A DNA stretch of 64,000 bases from Pseudomonas silesiensis. Lineage in GTDB: Bacteria; Pseudomonadota; Gammaproteobacteria; Pseudomonadales; Pseudomonadaceae. The notes under the pieces are model-generated. The model was not told where the DNA came from. It worked only from the letters and a program-made list of their open reading frames with translations, and ran no database searches. Position numbers and translations under genes: made by a program. How positions within the stretch are numbered: the first letter of the stretch is position 1; each line of letters begins with the position of its first letter. The stretch is taken from positions 3,802,501 through 3,866,500 of the forward strand of contig NZ_CP014870.1 of assembly GCF_001661075.1 (NCBI RefSeq). Direction: 5' to 3'. Positions 22,795-31,675 of this stretch are shown piece after piece.

Positions 22795-24052
22795 TCGCCT
22801 TCCACTCCGGCTTGTAACGCTGCATCTGCTTCACGTCGTCGCGCTGGCGAATGCCGCAGGTCAGGTATTGGTCGTGCAGCTTGCCCAATTGGTCGTGATC
22901 CAGTTCCAGCCCCAACCCCGGTGCGCGGGTGATCTTCACGCAACCGTCGACGATCGGCAGCTTGCCGCCCTTGATCACCTCTTCATCGGGCTCCTGCCAG
23001 GGGTAATGGGTGTCGCAGGCATAATCGAGGTTGGGCACTGAAGCGGCGAGATGCGCCATGGCCATCAGGCTGATGCCCAGGTGCGAGTTGGAATGCATCG
23101 ACACGCCCAGGCCAAAGGTCTGACACATTTTCGCCAGCGCCTGGGTGTCGCGCAGGCCACCCCAGTAATGGTGGTCGGCAAGCACGATCTGCACGCTGTT
23201 CAAGGCGACGCTGCGGCGAAATTCATCAAAGTCGGTGACCACCATGTTCGTCGCCAGCGGCAGCCCGGTGCGCTTGTGCAGTTCTGACATGCCGTCCAGG
23301 CCCGGCGTCGGGTCTTCGTAATATTGCAGGTCGTCGCCGAGCAATTCGGCCATGCGAATCGAGGTTTCCAGCGACCAGTTGCCGTTCGGGTCGATGCGCA
23401 GCGGGTAACCGGGAAACGCTTTTTTCAGCGCCTTGATGCACGACACTTCGTGTTCGGGCGGCAGCGTGCCGGCCTTGAGCTTGATGCTCTTGAAGCCATA
23501 GGTCTCGATCATGCGGCGGGCCTGGGCGACGATCTGCGCTTCGTTCAGGGCTTCGCCCCAATTGTCCGGCTTGTAGGGCGAGTCGACGTGTTGGGCGTAC
23601 TTGAAGAACAGATAGGCGCTGAACGGAATCTGGTCGCGGATCGCACCGCCCAGCAAATCCACCAAGGGCACATTCAACGAATGCGCCTGCAAATCCAGAA
23701 ACGCCACTTCAAACGCCGAGTAGGCGTTGCTCACCGCTTTGCTCGCATGGGAGCCCGGGGCCAATTCCGCACCGGCGATGCTCGCGGGCTTGTTCGCCGC
23801 CACGGTGGCCTGGACGATGCTGCGCAGTTGATTGAGATTGAACGGATCGAGGCCGATCAGTTGCGATTGCAGTTGCTGCTGGATCGCCAGCGCCGGGGCG
23901 TCGCCGTAGCTCTCCCCCAGCCCGATGTAGCCATTGTCGCTTTCGATCTCGATGATCGAGCGCAGCGCAAAGGGTTCGTGAATACCGCTGGCGTTGAGCA
24001 GCGGCGGGTCACGGAAGGCGATGGGGGTGACGGTTACTCGTTTGATTTTCAA
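22778..24052 (-). CDS. Enolase-superfamily dehydratase, glucarate dehydratase-like
   Basis: 424 residues from a TTG start that overlaps the transporter stop (TTGA) with GGGAG upstream. Enolase superfamily, GlucD-type: K191/K193 in KLKAG, metal ligands D221 and N223 in DPNGNW and E246 in YYEDPTPG, then ADHHYWGG (about 292-299) and MHSNSHLG (H320). Such enzymes dehydrate acid sugars (D-glucarate, L-idarate) to keto-deoxy-glucarate in the cytoplasm. Coupled to an ACS-family MFS importer and next to a divergent LysR, which fits aldarate uptake and catabolism. The GlucD-related subgroup can be poorly active on glucarate, so the exact substrate is open. Confidence 0.85.
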   Translation of the reverse strand: MKIKRVTVTPIAFRDPPLLNASGIHEPFALRSIIEIESDNGYIGLGESYGDAPALAIQQQLQSQLIGLDPFNLNQLRSIVQATVAANKPASIAGAELAPGSHASKAVSNAYSAFEVAFLDLQAHSLNVPLVDLLGGAIRDQIPFSAYLFFKYAQHVDSPYKPDNWGEALNEAQIVAQARRMIETYGFKSIKLKAGTLPPEHEVSCIKALKKAFPGYPLRIDPNGNWSLETSIRMAELLGDDLQYYEDPTPGLDGMSELHKRTGLPLATNMVVTDFDEFRRSVALNSVQIVLADHHYWGGLRDTQALAKMCQTFGLGVSMHSNSHLGISLMAMAHLAASVPNLDYACDTHYPWQEPDEEVIKGGKLPIVDGCVKITRAPGLGLELDHDQLGKLHDQYLTCGIRQRDDVKQMQRYKPEWKAIKPRF

Positions 24053-25443
24053 GAGGCTGCTCCCTTTGCATCAGGTTTCATAGCGTGATTTAGAACATGT
24101 TGTGGGGTCGCGTTGTCGGCGGCTTTACCGTTCGGCGCGCGAGGGGCGTCACCACGGGGCGCGGTGCGGGCGAAGAAGATCACCACCGCCGCCACCAGCG
24201 AGGTGCCCGCCAGGCCGTACAACCCGCCTTCGATGGAACCGGTGGTCTGCTCCAGGAAACCGAACGCGGTCGGGGCCACGAAGCCGCCTAGGTTGCCGAT
24301 GGAGTTGATCAGGGCGATCACCGCCGCGGCAATGCGCGCATCCAGATAGCCTTGGGGAATCGGCCAGAACAGTGCCGAGGCGGCCTTGAACCCAATGGCG
24401 GCGAAGCAGATGGCGACGAAGGCGAAGACCGGCCCGCCGGTGGTCGACATGAACATGCCGAACGCGGCAATCACCAGGGTCACCGCGACCCAGGCCTGCT
24501 GGTGTTTCCACTTGCTGGCCATGGCGGCGAAGCCGTACATCGCAATGATGGAAATGATCCACGGGATCGAGTTGAACAGGCCGACCTGGAAGTCGCCAAG
24601 GTTGCCCATTTTCTTGATCATGCTCGGCAGCCAGAACGTGGCACCGTAAATGGTCAGGGCGATGGAAAAGTAGATGAAGCAAAACAACGCGATCTGCCTG
24701 TCCGCCAGCAGCTTGAACATCGAGGGCTTGACGGTCTGCACCGCTTCGCGAGCCTGTTGTTCCAGGGCGATGGCGCCGACCAGGGCATCCTTCTCTTCGA
24801 CGCTGAGCCATTTCGCTTCCCGCGGATGGGATTGCAGCCAGAACCAGACAAACCCGCACAGCACGATGGAGGCAAAGCCTTCGATCAGGAACATCCACTG
24901 CCAGCCGTGCAGGCTCATCCCGCTGACGTTGAGCAGCGCGCCGGACACCGGACCGGAGATCACCGAGGCAATGGCCGAGCCGCTGAGAAAGATCGCCATC
25001 GCCTTGCCGCGTTCAGTCGACGGCAGCCATTGAGTGAAGTAGTAAATGATGCCGGGAAAAAAACCGGCTTCGGCTGCACCGAGGATGAAGCGCAGCACAT
25101 AGAAACTGGTTTCGCCGCGGACAAAGGCCATGGCCATGGCGGCCGCGCCCCAGGTGAACATGATGCGCGTCAGCCAGGCGCGGGCACCGTAGCGTTGCAG
25201 CAGCATGTTGGAGGGCACTTCGAAGATCGCGTAACCGATGAAGAACAGCCCGGCACCCAGGCCATAGGCCGCCGCGCCGATGCCGAGGTCGGTTTCCAGG
25301 TGGCTGCGCACGAAGCCGATGTTGACCCGGTCGATGTAGTTGACGATGAACATCACCACGAACAGCGGCATTACGTGGCGCTTGACCTTGGCCGCTGCGC
25401 GGGCGAGCACATGCGGATCCGGCGGACTCTGGAGGGTATTCAA
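24049..25443 (-). CDS. MFS transporter of the anion:cation symporter family (aldarate/hexonate type)
   Basis: 464 residues, twelve transmembrane helices, TTG start with GGGAG upstream. ACS-family signatures: FVVMFIVNYIDRVNIGFVRS in helix 1, LGAGLFFIGYAIFEVPSNML in helix 2, AEAGFFPGIIYYFTQW in helix 4. Members import glucarate, galactarate, galactonate or tartrate with protons. Coupled by overlap to the glucarate-dehydratase-like gene, whose substrate it presumably imports, and divergent from a LysR regulator. Confidence 0.88.
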   Translation of the reverse strand: MNTLQSPPDPHVLARAAAKVKRHVMPLFVVMFIVNYIDRVNIGFVRSHLETDLGIGAAAYGLGAGLFFIGYAIFEVPSNMLLQRYGARAWLTRIMFTWGAAAMAMAFVRGETSFYVLRFILGAAEAGFFPGIIYYFTQWLPSTERGKAMAIFLSGSAIASVISGPVSGALLNVSGMSLHGWQWMFLIEGFASIVLCGFVWFWLQSHPREAKWLSVEEKDALVGAIALEQQAREAVQTVKPSMFKLLADRQIALFCFIYFSIALTIYGATFWLPSMIKKMGNLGDFQVGLFNSIPWIISIIAMYGFAAMASKWKHQQAWVAVTLVIAAFGMFMSTTGGPVFAFVAICFAAIGFKAASALFWPIPQGYLDARIAAAVIALINSIGNLGGFVAPTAFGFLEQTTGSIEGGLYGLAGTSLVAAVVIFFARTAPRGDAPRAPNGKAADNATPQHVLNHAMKPDAKGAAS

Positions 25444-25507
25444 GGGGCGACTCCCGATCGTTGTTTTTTTAGGGGCAGGCCGATGATGGACGCCGACATT
25501 GATCCCG

Positions 25508-25546
25508 TCTAATCTAACTTGGCATTCGATTGATACCTGGATTAGA
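25508..25546. promoter_or_regulatory. Candidate LysR operator in the divergent promoter
   Basis: Perfect 7-bp inverted repeat TCTAATC (25508-25514) and GATTAGA (25540-25546) immediately before the LysR start and about 65 bases from the transporter start. The placement suits control of both directions by the LysR protein. Confidence 0.45.
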
Positions 25547-25549
25547 TCA

Positions 25550-26452
25550 ATGTTCGAGCTAACTCAACTGCGCTGCTTCACCACGGTGGCGACCGAACTC
25601 AACTTCCGTCGCGCCGCCGAACGCCTGAACATGACCCAGCCGCCTCTCAGTCGACAGATTCAACTGTTGGAGCATCACCTCGGCGTCGAGCTGTTCACCC
25701 GCACCACCCGCAGCGTCGCCCTGACCGCTGCCGGGCGGGCGTTTTTCATCGAAGCGCAAAACCTGCTGGAGCGGGCGCAGCAAGCCGCCGTCACCGCCCG
25801 GCGTTTTGCCGAGGGCGATATCGGCTCGGTCAATATCAGCTTCGTCGGCAGCGCGGTGTATGAGTTCCTGCCGAAGGTCATCACCGAAGCCCGCCTCAAG
25901 CAGCCCCATGTCAAAATCGACCTGTCGGAGATGAACACCTACCAACAACACGAAGCCTTGCGCGCTCGCCGGATCGACCTGGGTATCGTCCGCGCGCCCT
26001 TGCTGGAGCCTGGCTACGCCACCGAGTGCCTGGTGCGCGAGCCATTCGTCCTGGCCGTTCCCGACAGCCATCCCCTGGCCACTGCCGACTGCGTGTCGGT
26101 CCAGGACCTCGATGCCCAGCCTTTTCTAATGTATTCCCACGCTGCCTATCCCCCGTTCAACGAACTGCTGACCGGCATGCTGCGCTCGGCCCGCGTGGCA
26201 CCGGAATACGTGCAATGGCTGGGTTCATCGCTGACCATCCTGGCCCTTGTCAACGCCGGCATGGGCCTGGCCCTGGTGCCGCGCTGCGCCACCAGTGTGG
26301 TGTTCAAGAACGTAGTTTTTCGCGACATCGACCTCGGGGAAGGCGTGCAAAGCGAGCTGCATCTGATCTGGCGCGAGAACAACGACAACCCGGCCTTTGC
26401 GATGCTGCTGGAGGGGATTCGCCGGGCGGTAAGAGAAGGTTGGGGGACATGA
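25550..26452 (+). CDS. LysR-family regulator of the aldarate genes
   Basis: 300 residues from ATG 25550, the start that opens the standard LysR helix-turn-helix MFELTQLRCFTTVATELNFR...AAERLNMTQPPLSRQIQLLE; earlier codons overlap the promoter. The C-terminal periplasmic-binding-protein-like domain (about 90-295) senses a ligand, presumably the acid sugar or its product. Divergent from the MFS/dehydratase operon and followed by a REPIN. Target assignment follows from the divergent layout. Confidence 0.9.
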   Translation: MFELTQLRCFTTVATELNFRRAAERLNMTQPPLSRQIQLLEHHLGVELFTRTTRSVALTAAGRAFFIEAQNLLERAQQAAVTARRFAEGDIGSVNISFVGSAVYEFLPKVITEARLKQPHVKIDLSEMNTYQQHEALRARRIDLGIVRAPLLEPGYATECLVREPFVLAVPDSHPLATADCVSVQDLDAQPFLMYSHAAYPPFNELLTGMLRSARVAPEYVQWLGSSLTILALVNAGMGLALVPRCATSVVFKNVVFRDIDLGEGVQSELHLIWRENNDNPAFAMLLEGIRRAVREGWGT

Positions 26453-26455
26453 CCC

Positions 26456-26540
26456 TGCAGGAGCCGGCCCGGCGAAGGCGGTCTCGAGCCTTGTAGCGGC
26501 CAGGAAGACTCCTTCGCCGGCAAGCCGGCTCCTACAGGGG
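26456..26540. repeat. REPIN of the GGAGCCGGC type
   Basis: Units CTGCAGGAGCCGGCCCGGCG (from 26456) and the inverse CGCCGGCAAGCCGGCTCCTA (from about 26516) flank about 30 bases. Lies between two convergent LysR genes. Confidence 0.8.
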
Positions 26541-26564
26541 TTTGGCGTTTTCCACAATTGCGCG

Positions 26565-27458
26565 TCAGTTTTGCATGGCCGTTATGCGCATATTCGCCTT
26601 CAAAAAACTCATCAACTCGGCCGCTGCGGGCGACAAGCTGTGACCTTTGCGGCACAGGATGCCGATCTGACGTTCCACTTTCGGCTCTGAAAGCGGCAGA
26701 AACACCAGCTGTTCATTGCCCTGGGGAAACGCCAGGGACGGCAGTGTCGTGATGCCAATGCCTTGTTCGAGCATCGCGATCAGGGAAATCATATTGGAGA
26801 CGAACAGCAGGCTGCTCTCCAGCAGCCCCGCCGCCGCGGTGCCTTCGAGCAACCGCGAAGTGCCATTGCGCACCAGCGGATACGCCTGCAGGCTGGACCA
26901 GTGCAAGGCCCCGCCCGCCTCTACCAACGGGTGATCATGGCGGCAGACCACGCCGACCTGATCACTCAGGATCGGCACAAAATCAATCCGCTCATCGGGC
27001 ATCCAGACACTGCTGATCGCGAAGTCCACCTGCCCCTGGAGCAACAGTTGCTGGACGCTGTCGGCATTACCGTCCTGAATGCTGATCTGCAGCTTCGGAT
27101 GCTCGGCGACAAATCCCGCCAACAAATGCGGCAGCAATCGACTGGCCACCGACGGCACCGTGGCGATGCTGACCTGACCGATTTCATGCCGCGCCAGCAA
27201 ACTCACCTCTCGCGCAATCCGGTCGTGATGCGCCAGCAGGTCCTGGAACAACGGCAAACAATGCTCGCCAAAGGGCGTCAGCTCGGTTTTGCCGCCTTTT
27301 TCAAAGAGGGCCTGGCCAAGCTTCTGTTCCAGCTCCCGTACCGCCAACGACAGCGCCGGCTGCGTGCGATAGGCCTGTTTGGCCGCGCCGTGAAAGCTTT
27401 TCAGCTGCGCGACCAGCACGAAATAGCGTAATTGAGTGATCTTCAGCTCGGGCAACAC
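26565..27458 (-). CDS. LysR-family regulator of the downstream catabolic operon
   Basis: 297 residues from a GTG start with AAGGA 9 bases upstream. N-terminal helix-turn-helix (ITQLRYFVLVAQLKSFHGAA...TQPALSLAVRELE) and a LysR substrate-binding domain. It is divergent from the aldehyde dehydrogenase gene at 27551 across a 92-base AT-rich promoter region that must serve both genes, so it very likely controls the ALDH-to-RidA operon and itself. The inducer is unknown but is probably the operon's substrate. Confidence 0.9.
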   Translation of the reverse strand: MLPELKITQLRYFVLVAQLKSFHGAAKQAYRTQPALSLAVRELEQKLGQALFEKGGKTELTPFGEHCLPLFQDLLAHHDRIAREVSLLARHEIGQVSIATVPSVASRLLPHLLAGFVAEHPKLQISIQDGNADSVQQLLLQGQVDFAISSVWMPDERIDFVPILSDQVGVVCRHDHPLVEAGGALHWSSLQAYPLVRNGTSRLLEGTAAAGLLESSLLFVSNMISLIAMLEQGIGITTLPSLAFPQGNEQLVFLPLSEPKVERQIGILCRKGHSLSPAAAELMSFLKANMRITAMQN

Positions 27459-27550
27459 GGTAAGTTTTCCTTATCATTTCATTTTTATTATTAATTTTTG
27501 TTTGCAGATTAATACTCTCATGATGGGAACCACGCAATCGGAGGTTCCCC

Positions 27551-28993
27551 ATGGCACTGCAACCCTGCAAGAACTACATCGCTGGACACTGGTGTGAAGG
27601 CCAAGCCGTTATCGCCAACCACAGCCCTTCGGATGTCGAAGACATCGTCGGCCACTATCACCAGGCCAGCGCCGAACAGACCTTTGAGGCCATCGCTGCC
27701 GCCCGTGAGGCCCAGCCACTGTGGGCAGCCACCGGCCTGGAGCAGCGGCAACAGGTGCTGATGGCCATTGGCAACGAGTTAATGGCGCGCAAGGACGAGC
27801 TGGGTGAGCTGCTCTCCCGCGAAGAAGGCAAACCGCTGGCCGAGGGCATCGGCGAAGTCAATCGCTCTGCCCAGTTCTTCCATTACTACGCCGCCGAAGT
27901 GCTGCGGCAGATGGGCGAGACGGCCGCGTCGGTGCGCCCGGGCATCGAGATTGAAGTGCAGCGCGAACCGGTCGGTGTGGTCGGCATCATCACCCCGTGG
28001 AATTTCCCGATGGCCACCGCGGCCTGGAAAATTGCCCCGGCACTGGCCTTCGGCAACGCGGTGGTGTTCAAGCCGGCCAACCTGGTGCCCGCCAGCGCCT
28101 GGGCCTTGAGCGAAATCATCAGCCGCCAGGCTTTGCCGCCCGGAACCTTCAACCTGGTGATGGGCACCGGCGGTGTCGTGGGCGAAAGCCTGATCCAGTC
28201 GCCGGATATCGACGCGCTGACCTTCACCGGCTCACTGGCCACCGGACGCCGAGTGGCGGTTGCCACGGCCGGCAACCTGGTGCGCTGCCAGCTGGAAATG
28301 GGCAGCAAGAATGCGCTGGTGGTGCTCGATGACGCTGACCTGGAAATCGCCGTGGAATGCGCGTTGAACGGTGCCTTCTTCGGTACCGGGCAAAAATGCA
28401 CCGCCTCGTCGCGACTTATCGTCTGTGACGGTATCCATGACCGTTTTGTCGACGCACTGATTGCACGCATGCGTCAGCTGAAGGTCGGCCACGCCCTCGA
28501 ACAAGGCGTACAGATCGGCCCGGTGGCCGAAGCCCGGCAACTGGAACAGAACCTTCAATACCTGCAACTGGCCGCGGAAGAAGGCGCCACCCTGGTCGAA
28601 GGCGGCGAGCTGCTGGCGCTGGAGCCGGCCGGGCATTACATGCGGCCGGCGCTGTTCATCAACAGCCATAACGGCATGCGCATCAACCGCGAAGAAGTCT
28701 TCGGCCCGATTGCCTGCGTGATCCGGGTCAGCGACTACGAACAGGCCCTGGCGGTCTTGAACGACACCGAGTACGGCCTCACCGCCGGGATCATCACCCA
28801 GTCGCTGCGCCATGCCAGCGATTTCAAGCGCCGCGCCCGCACCGGCTGCGTGATGGTCAACCTGCCCACCGCTGGCACCGATTACCACGTGCCGTTTGGC
28901 GGGCGCAAAAACTCGAGTTTCGGCCCGCGCGAACAAGGGCAATACGCCCGCGACTTCTACACCGTGGTCAAGACCACTTATGTGCGTCCCTGA
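27551..28993 (+). CDS. NAD(P)-dependent aldehyde dehydrogenase
   Basis: 480 residues with GGAGG before the ATG. Class 3-type ALDH fold: PWNFP (N151), E249 in QLEMGSKN, nucleophile C283 in GTGQKCTASS, and EEVFGPI near 387. The sequence resembles alpha-ketoglutarate-semialdehyde/2,5-dioxovalerate dehydrogenases, but this cannot be fixed by eye. First gene of an operon with an M19-like protein, a BCCT transporter, a DUF3726-like protein and RidA, under a divergent LysR. It would oxidise an aldehyde made during breakdown of an imported (probably quaternary-amine) compound. Confidence 0.9.
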   Translation: MALQPCKNYIAGHWCEGQAVIANHSPSDVEDIVGHYHQASAEQTFEAIAAAREAQPLWAATGLEQRQQVLMAIGNELMARKDELGELLSREEGKPLAEGIGEVNRSAQFFHYYAAEVLRQMGETAASVRPGIEIEVQREPVGVVGIITPWNFPMATAAWKIAPALAFGNAVVFKPANLVPASAWALSEIISRQALPPGTFNLVMGTGGVVGESLIQSPDIDALTFTGSLATGRRVAVATAGNLVRCQLEMGSKNALVVLDDADLEIAVECALNGAFFGTGQKCTASSRLIVCDGIHDRFVDALIARMRQLKVGHALEQGVQIGPVAEARQLEQNLQYLQLAAEEGATLVEGGELLALEPAGHYMRPALFINSHNGMRINREEVFGPIACVIRVSDYEQALAVLNDTEYGLTAGIITQSLRHASDFKRRARTGCVMVNLPTAGTDYHVPFGGRKNSSFGPREQGQYARDFYTVVKTTYVRP

Positions 28994-29006
28994 ATCGGAG
29001 ATCACC

Positions 29007-29993
29007 ATGCACGACTTATTGATGATCGATGGCCTGCAATACTCCAACTGGAACGAAGAGATCTTTCGCCAGATGCAGTCCGGCGGCCTGAGCGCGGTAC
29101 ACGCCACCATCGCCTACCACGAAAACGCCCGGGAGACCCTGTCGCGAATCGGCGAATGGAACCGGCGTTTCGAGACCTGGCCCGAGCTGATTCGCCCGGT
29201 GCGCGAGGCGGCGGATATTCGTCTGGCGCATCAGGAAGGCCGCGTCGGGATCTTCTTCGGCTTCCAGAATTGCTCGCCCATCGAAGACGACATCAGCCTG
29301 GTGGAAATCTTCCGCCAGCTGGGCGTGCTGATCATGCAGCTCACCTATAACAACCAGAGCCTGCTGGCCAGCGGCTGTTACGAGACCGAAGACAACGGCA
29401 TCAGCCGCTTCGGCCGCCAGGTAATCAGCGAGATGAACCGCGTCGGCATGCTGATCGACATGTCCCACAGCGCCGAGCGCAGCACCCTGCAAGCCATCGA
29501 GCTGTCGAGCCGGCCGGTGATCGTGTCCCATGCCAACCCGTCGAGCTTCCACGCCGCCAAACGCAACAAATCCAACGCGGTATTGCGCGGCATCGCCGAG
29601 TCCGGCGGCCTGCTCGGTTTCAGCACTTACCCCTTCCACCTCAAGGGTGCGTCGGGCTGCACCCTCGAAGCGTTCTGCGACATGGTCGCCAATACCGCGG
29701 ACTTGATGGGTGTCGAGCACATCGGCATCGGCACCGACCTGTGCCAGCAGCAACCGCTGGGGGTACTGGAGTGGATGCGCAACGGGCGCTGGAGCAAGGA
29801 CAAGGATTACGGCGAAGGCTCGAAGGATAACGCCAGCTGGCCGTCACCCCTGCAATGGTTCCGCGACAGCCGCGACTTCCCGGTCATCGCCCGGGGTCTG
29901 CAAGCCCGCGGCTTCGCCGAGGACGAGGTGCGCAACATCATGGGACTCAACTGGCTACGCCTGCTGGAAAGCGCCACCACCGCACAACACTGA
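29007..29993 (+). CDS. M19 (renal dipeptidase)-like protein with altered metal site
   Basis: 328 residues from ATG 29007 (CGGAGATCACC upstream). TIM-barrel fold of the M19 membrane-dipeptidase family: DMSHSAERST (H154) and VIVSHANPSSF (H175) match the paired zinc histidines with the family's 21-residue spacing, and IGIGTDLCQ follows. The usual N-terminal HxD is replaced by L10 and Y12 in MIDGLQYSNW, and the bridging Glu by Q87 in FGFQNCSP. This is a known divergent subgroup found near betaine/dimethylglycine genes, so loss of di-zinc peptidase activity is likely and the true reaction unclear. Second gene of the operon. Confidence 0.82.
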   Translation: MHDLLMIDGLQYSNWNEEIFRQMQSGGLSAVHATIAYHENARETLSRIGEWNRRFETWPELIRPVREAADIRLAHQEGRVGIFFGFQNCSPIEDDISLVEIFRQLGVLIMQLTYNNQSLLASGCYETEDNGISRFGRQVISEMNRVGMLIDMSHSAERSTLQAIELSSRPVIVSHANPSSFHAAKRNKSNAVLRGIAESGGLLGFSTYPFHLKGASGCTLEAFCDMVANTADLMGVEHIGIGTDLCQQQPLGVLEWMRNGRWSKDKDYGEGSKDNASWPSPLQWFRDSRDFPVIARGLQARGFAEDEVRNIMGLNWLRLLESATTAQH

Positions 29994-30019
29994 CGCCTGA
30001 TCACAACCGTGAGGACAGC

Positions 30020-30103
30020 ATGAAAAACAACAACAATAGCGTCCCGTTCATCTCCCCACTCGGCGATGGACAGCCTCAAGCGCGTATTTTGGAGGCATCA
30101 TGA
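30020..30103 (+). CDS. 27-residue ORF between the M19-like and BCCT genes
   Basis: ATG 30020 with GTGAGGA upstream opens a 27-codon frame, MKNNNNSVPFISPLGDGQPQ..., whose TGA overlaps the BCCT start codon (ATGA at 30100). The GGAGG that serves the BCCT gene lies inside this ORF. It looks like a coupling or leader peptide; alternatively it is a short conserved protein. No match is known to me. Support is the good ribosome site and the exact overlap. Confidence 0.5.
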   Translation: MKNNNNSVPFISPLGDGQPQARILEAS

Positions 30104-31652
30104 AAACCACCAGCACCTTGCAAGTCGACAGCCCGCCGCTGAACCTTGCGCCGCCGAAGAAAGACATCGACTGGCCGCTGTTTCTCATCAGTGGCGGCTT
30201 CCTCGGCGCGTTCCTGATCGCGGCGCTGATCGACATCGATGGCGTGTCGCTGCTGGTGAACACGCTGTTCGCCTGGTCGACCCGGTTCTTCGGGCTCTAC
30301 TGGCAGATTCTGATGCTGTTGACCTTCGCCGTGAGCCTGTTCATCTGCTTCAGCAAATGCGGGCGAGTCCGGCTCGGCGGTGTCGACCAGCGCCCCGACA
30401 CCAGCACCTTCAACTGGATCGCGGTGATCATGTGCGCCCTGCTCGCCGGCGGTGGCGCCTTCTGGGCCGCGGCCGAACCGATGATGCACTTCGCAAGCCC
30501 GCCCCCACTGTTCGCCGGGGTGCAAGCGCACACCGAAGCGGCAGCGCATGCGGCGCTCGCGCAGTCCTTCGTGCACTGGGGTTTCCTCGCCTGGGCCGTG
30601 CTGGGCAGCCTGCTGTCCATCGTGTTGATGCACCTGCATTACGACAAGGGCCTGCCACTGGCACCGCGTACGCTGCTGTATCCGCTGCTCGGCGAGCGCG
30701 CGCTCAAAGGCCCGATCGGCACCCTGGCGACGCCACTTCCATCATCGCCGTGGTCGCCGGCACCATCGGCCCGATCGGCTTCCTCGGCCTGCAAATCAGC
30801 AGTGCGTTGCATTCGGTCTGGGGCATCCCCAATGACCTGACGGTGCAGTCGATCACCATTGTCCTGGTCACGGTGATGTACACCACCTCCTGCCTGGTCG
30901 GGCTCAAGGGCATCCGCTTCGTCAGCGAGATCAATGTCTGGCTGATGATCGGCCTGGCGATCTTCATGGTGGCGTTCGGGCCGACCATGTTCATCCTCGG
31001 CGGCTTCCCGTCGGCGTTCGCCCTGCACCTGGAACAGTTCATCCCGATGACGCTGTTTCGCGCCGATCCGAAATGGCTCGACTGGTGGACGGTATTCTAC
31101 TGGGGCTGGTTCATCGGCTATGCACCGATGGTCGCGCTCTATGTGGCGAAGATCTCCCGTGGCCGGACCATCCGCGAAGTGATCATGACCCTGTCGATTA
31201 TCGCTCCCATCGTGACCATGTTCTGGTTCACCGTGGTCGGCGGCACCGGCATCGGCCTGGAACTGCAAACCCCCGGCATCGTCACGGCCAATGGCGCACA
31301 ACCCGAAGCGCTGCTGTTGGGGGTGACGCAAAACCTTCCCCTGGGTGGCCTGGTCTCCGCACTGTTCCTGTTCCTGAGCTTCATCTCGGTCGCCACCAAC
31401 GGCGATGCCATGGCGTTCACCGTGGCGATGGCCATGTCGAGCAATGACAAGCCGAAAAAATGGCTGAGGGCCTTCTGGGCCATCGGCATGGGCCTGGCCG
31501 CCGTGGTGCTGATCACCATCGGTTCCGGCGGGGTCACGGCCCTGCAATCCTTTATCGTGATTACCGCGGTGCCGGTGTCGCTGTTGATTCTGCCGTCGCT
31601 CTGGGATGCGCTGCGAATCGCCCGGCACATGGCTCGCGAACAGGCTGTCTGA
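30100..31652 (+). pseudogene. BCCT-family transporter, broken by a one-base frameshift
   Basis: The two halves read as a complete betaine/carnitine/choline transporter. From ATG 30100 (TTGGAGGCATC upstream) the frame gives the first helices up to LKGPIGTLA. Near 30727-30730 the reading must shift to continue DATSIIAVVAGTIGPIGFLG. The text ACCCTGGCGACGCC lacks one base relative to the expected ACC CTG GC(N) GAC GCC. The rest, including TFRAD-like TLFRADPKWLDWWTVFYWGW and PMVALYVAKISRGRTIREV, is intact to the TGA at 31650. BCCT proteins import quaternary amines with Na+ or H+. Either a real loss of the importer or a sequencing error in a GC-rich stretch. Confidence 0.85.
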
Positions 31653-31675
31653 TGATGAATAGTTCAGGAATCGCA

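Noticed and set aside
24352..25512. 386-codon + strand frame opposite the MFS transporter
   Set aside because: Antisense shadow with low-complexity Asp/His/Gly composition; the minus-strand transporter has clear helices and family motifs.
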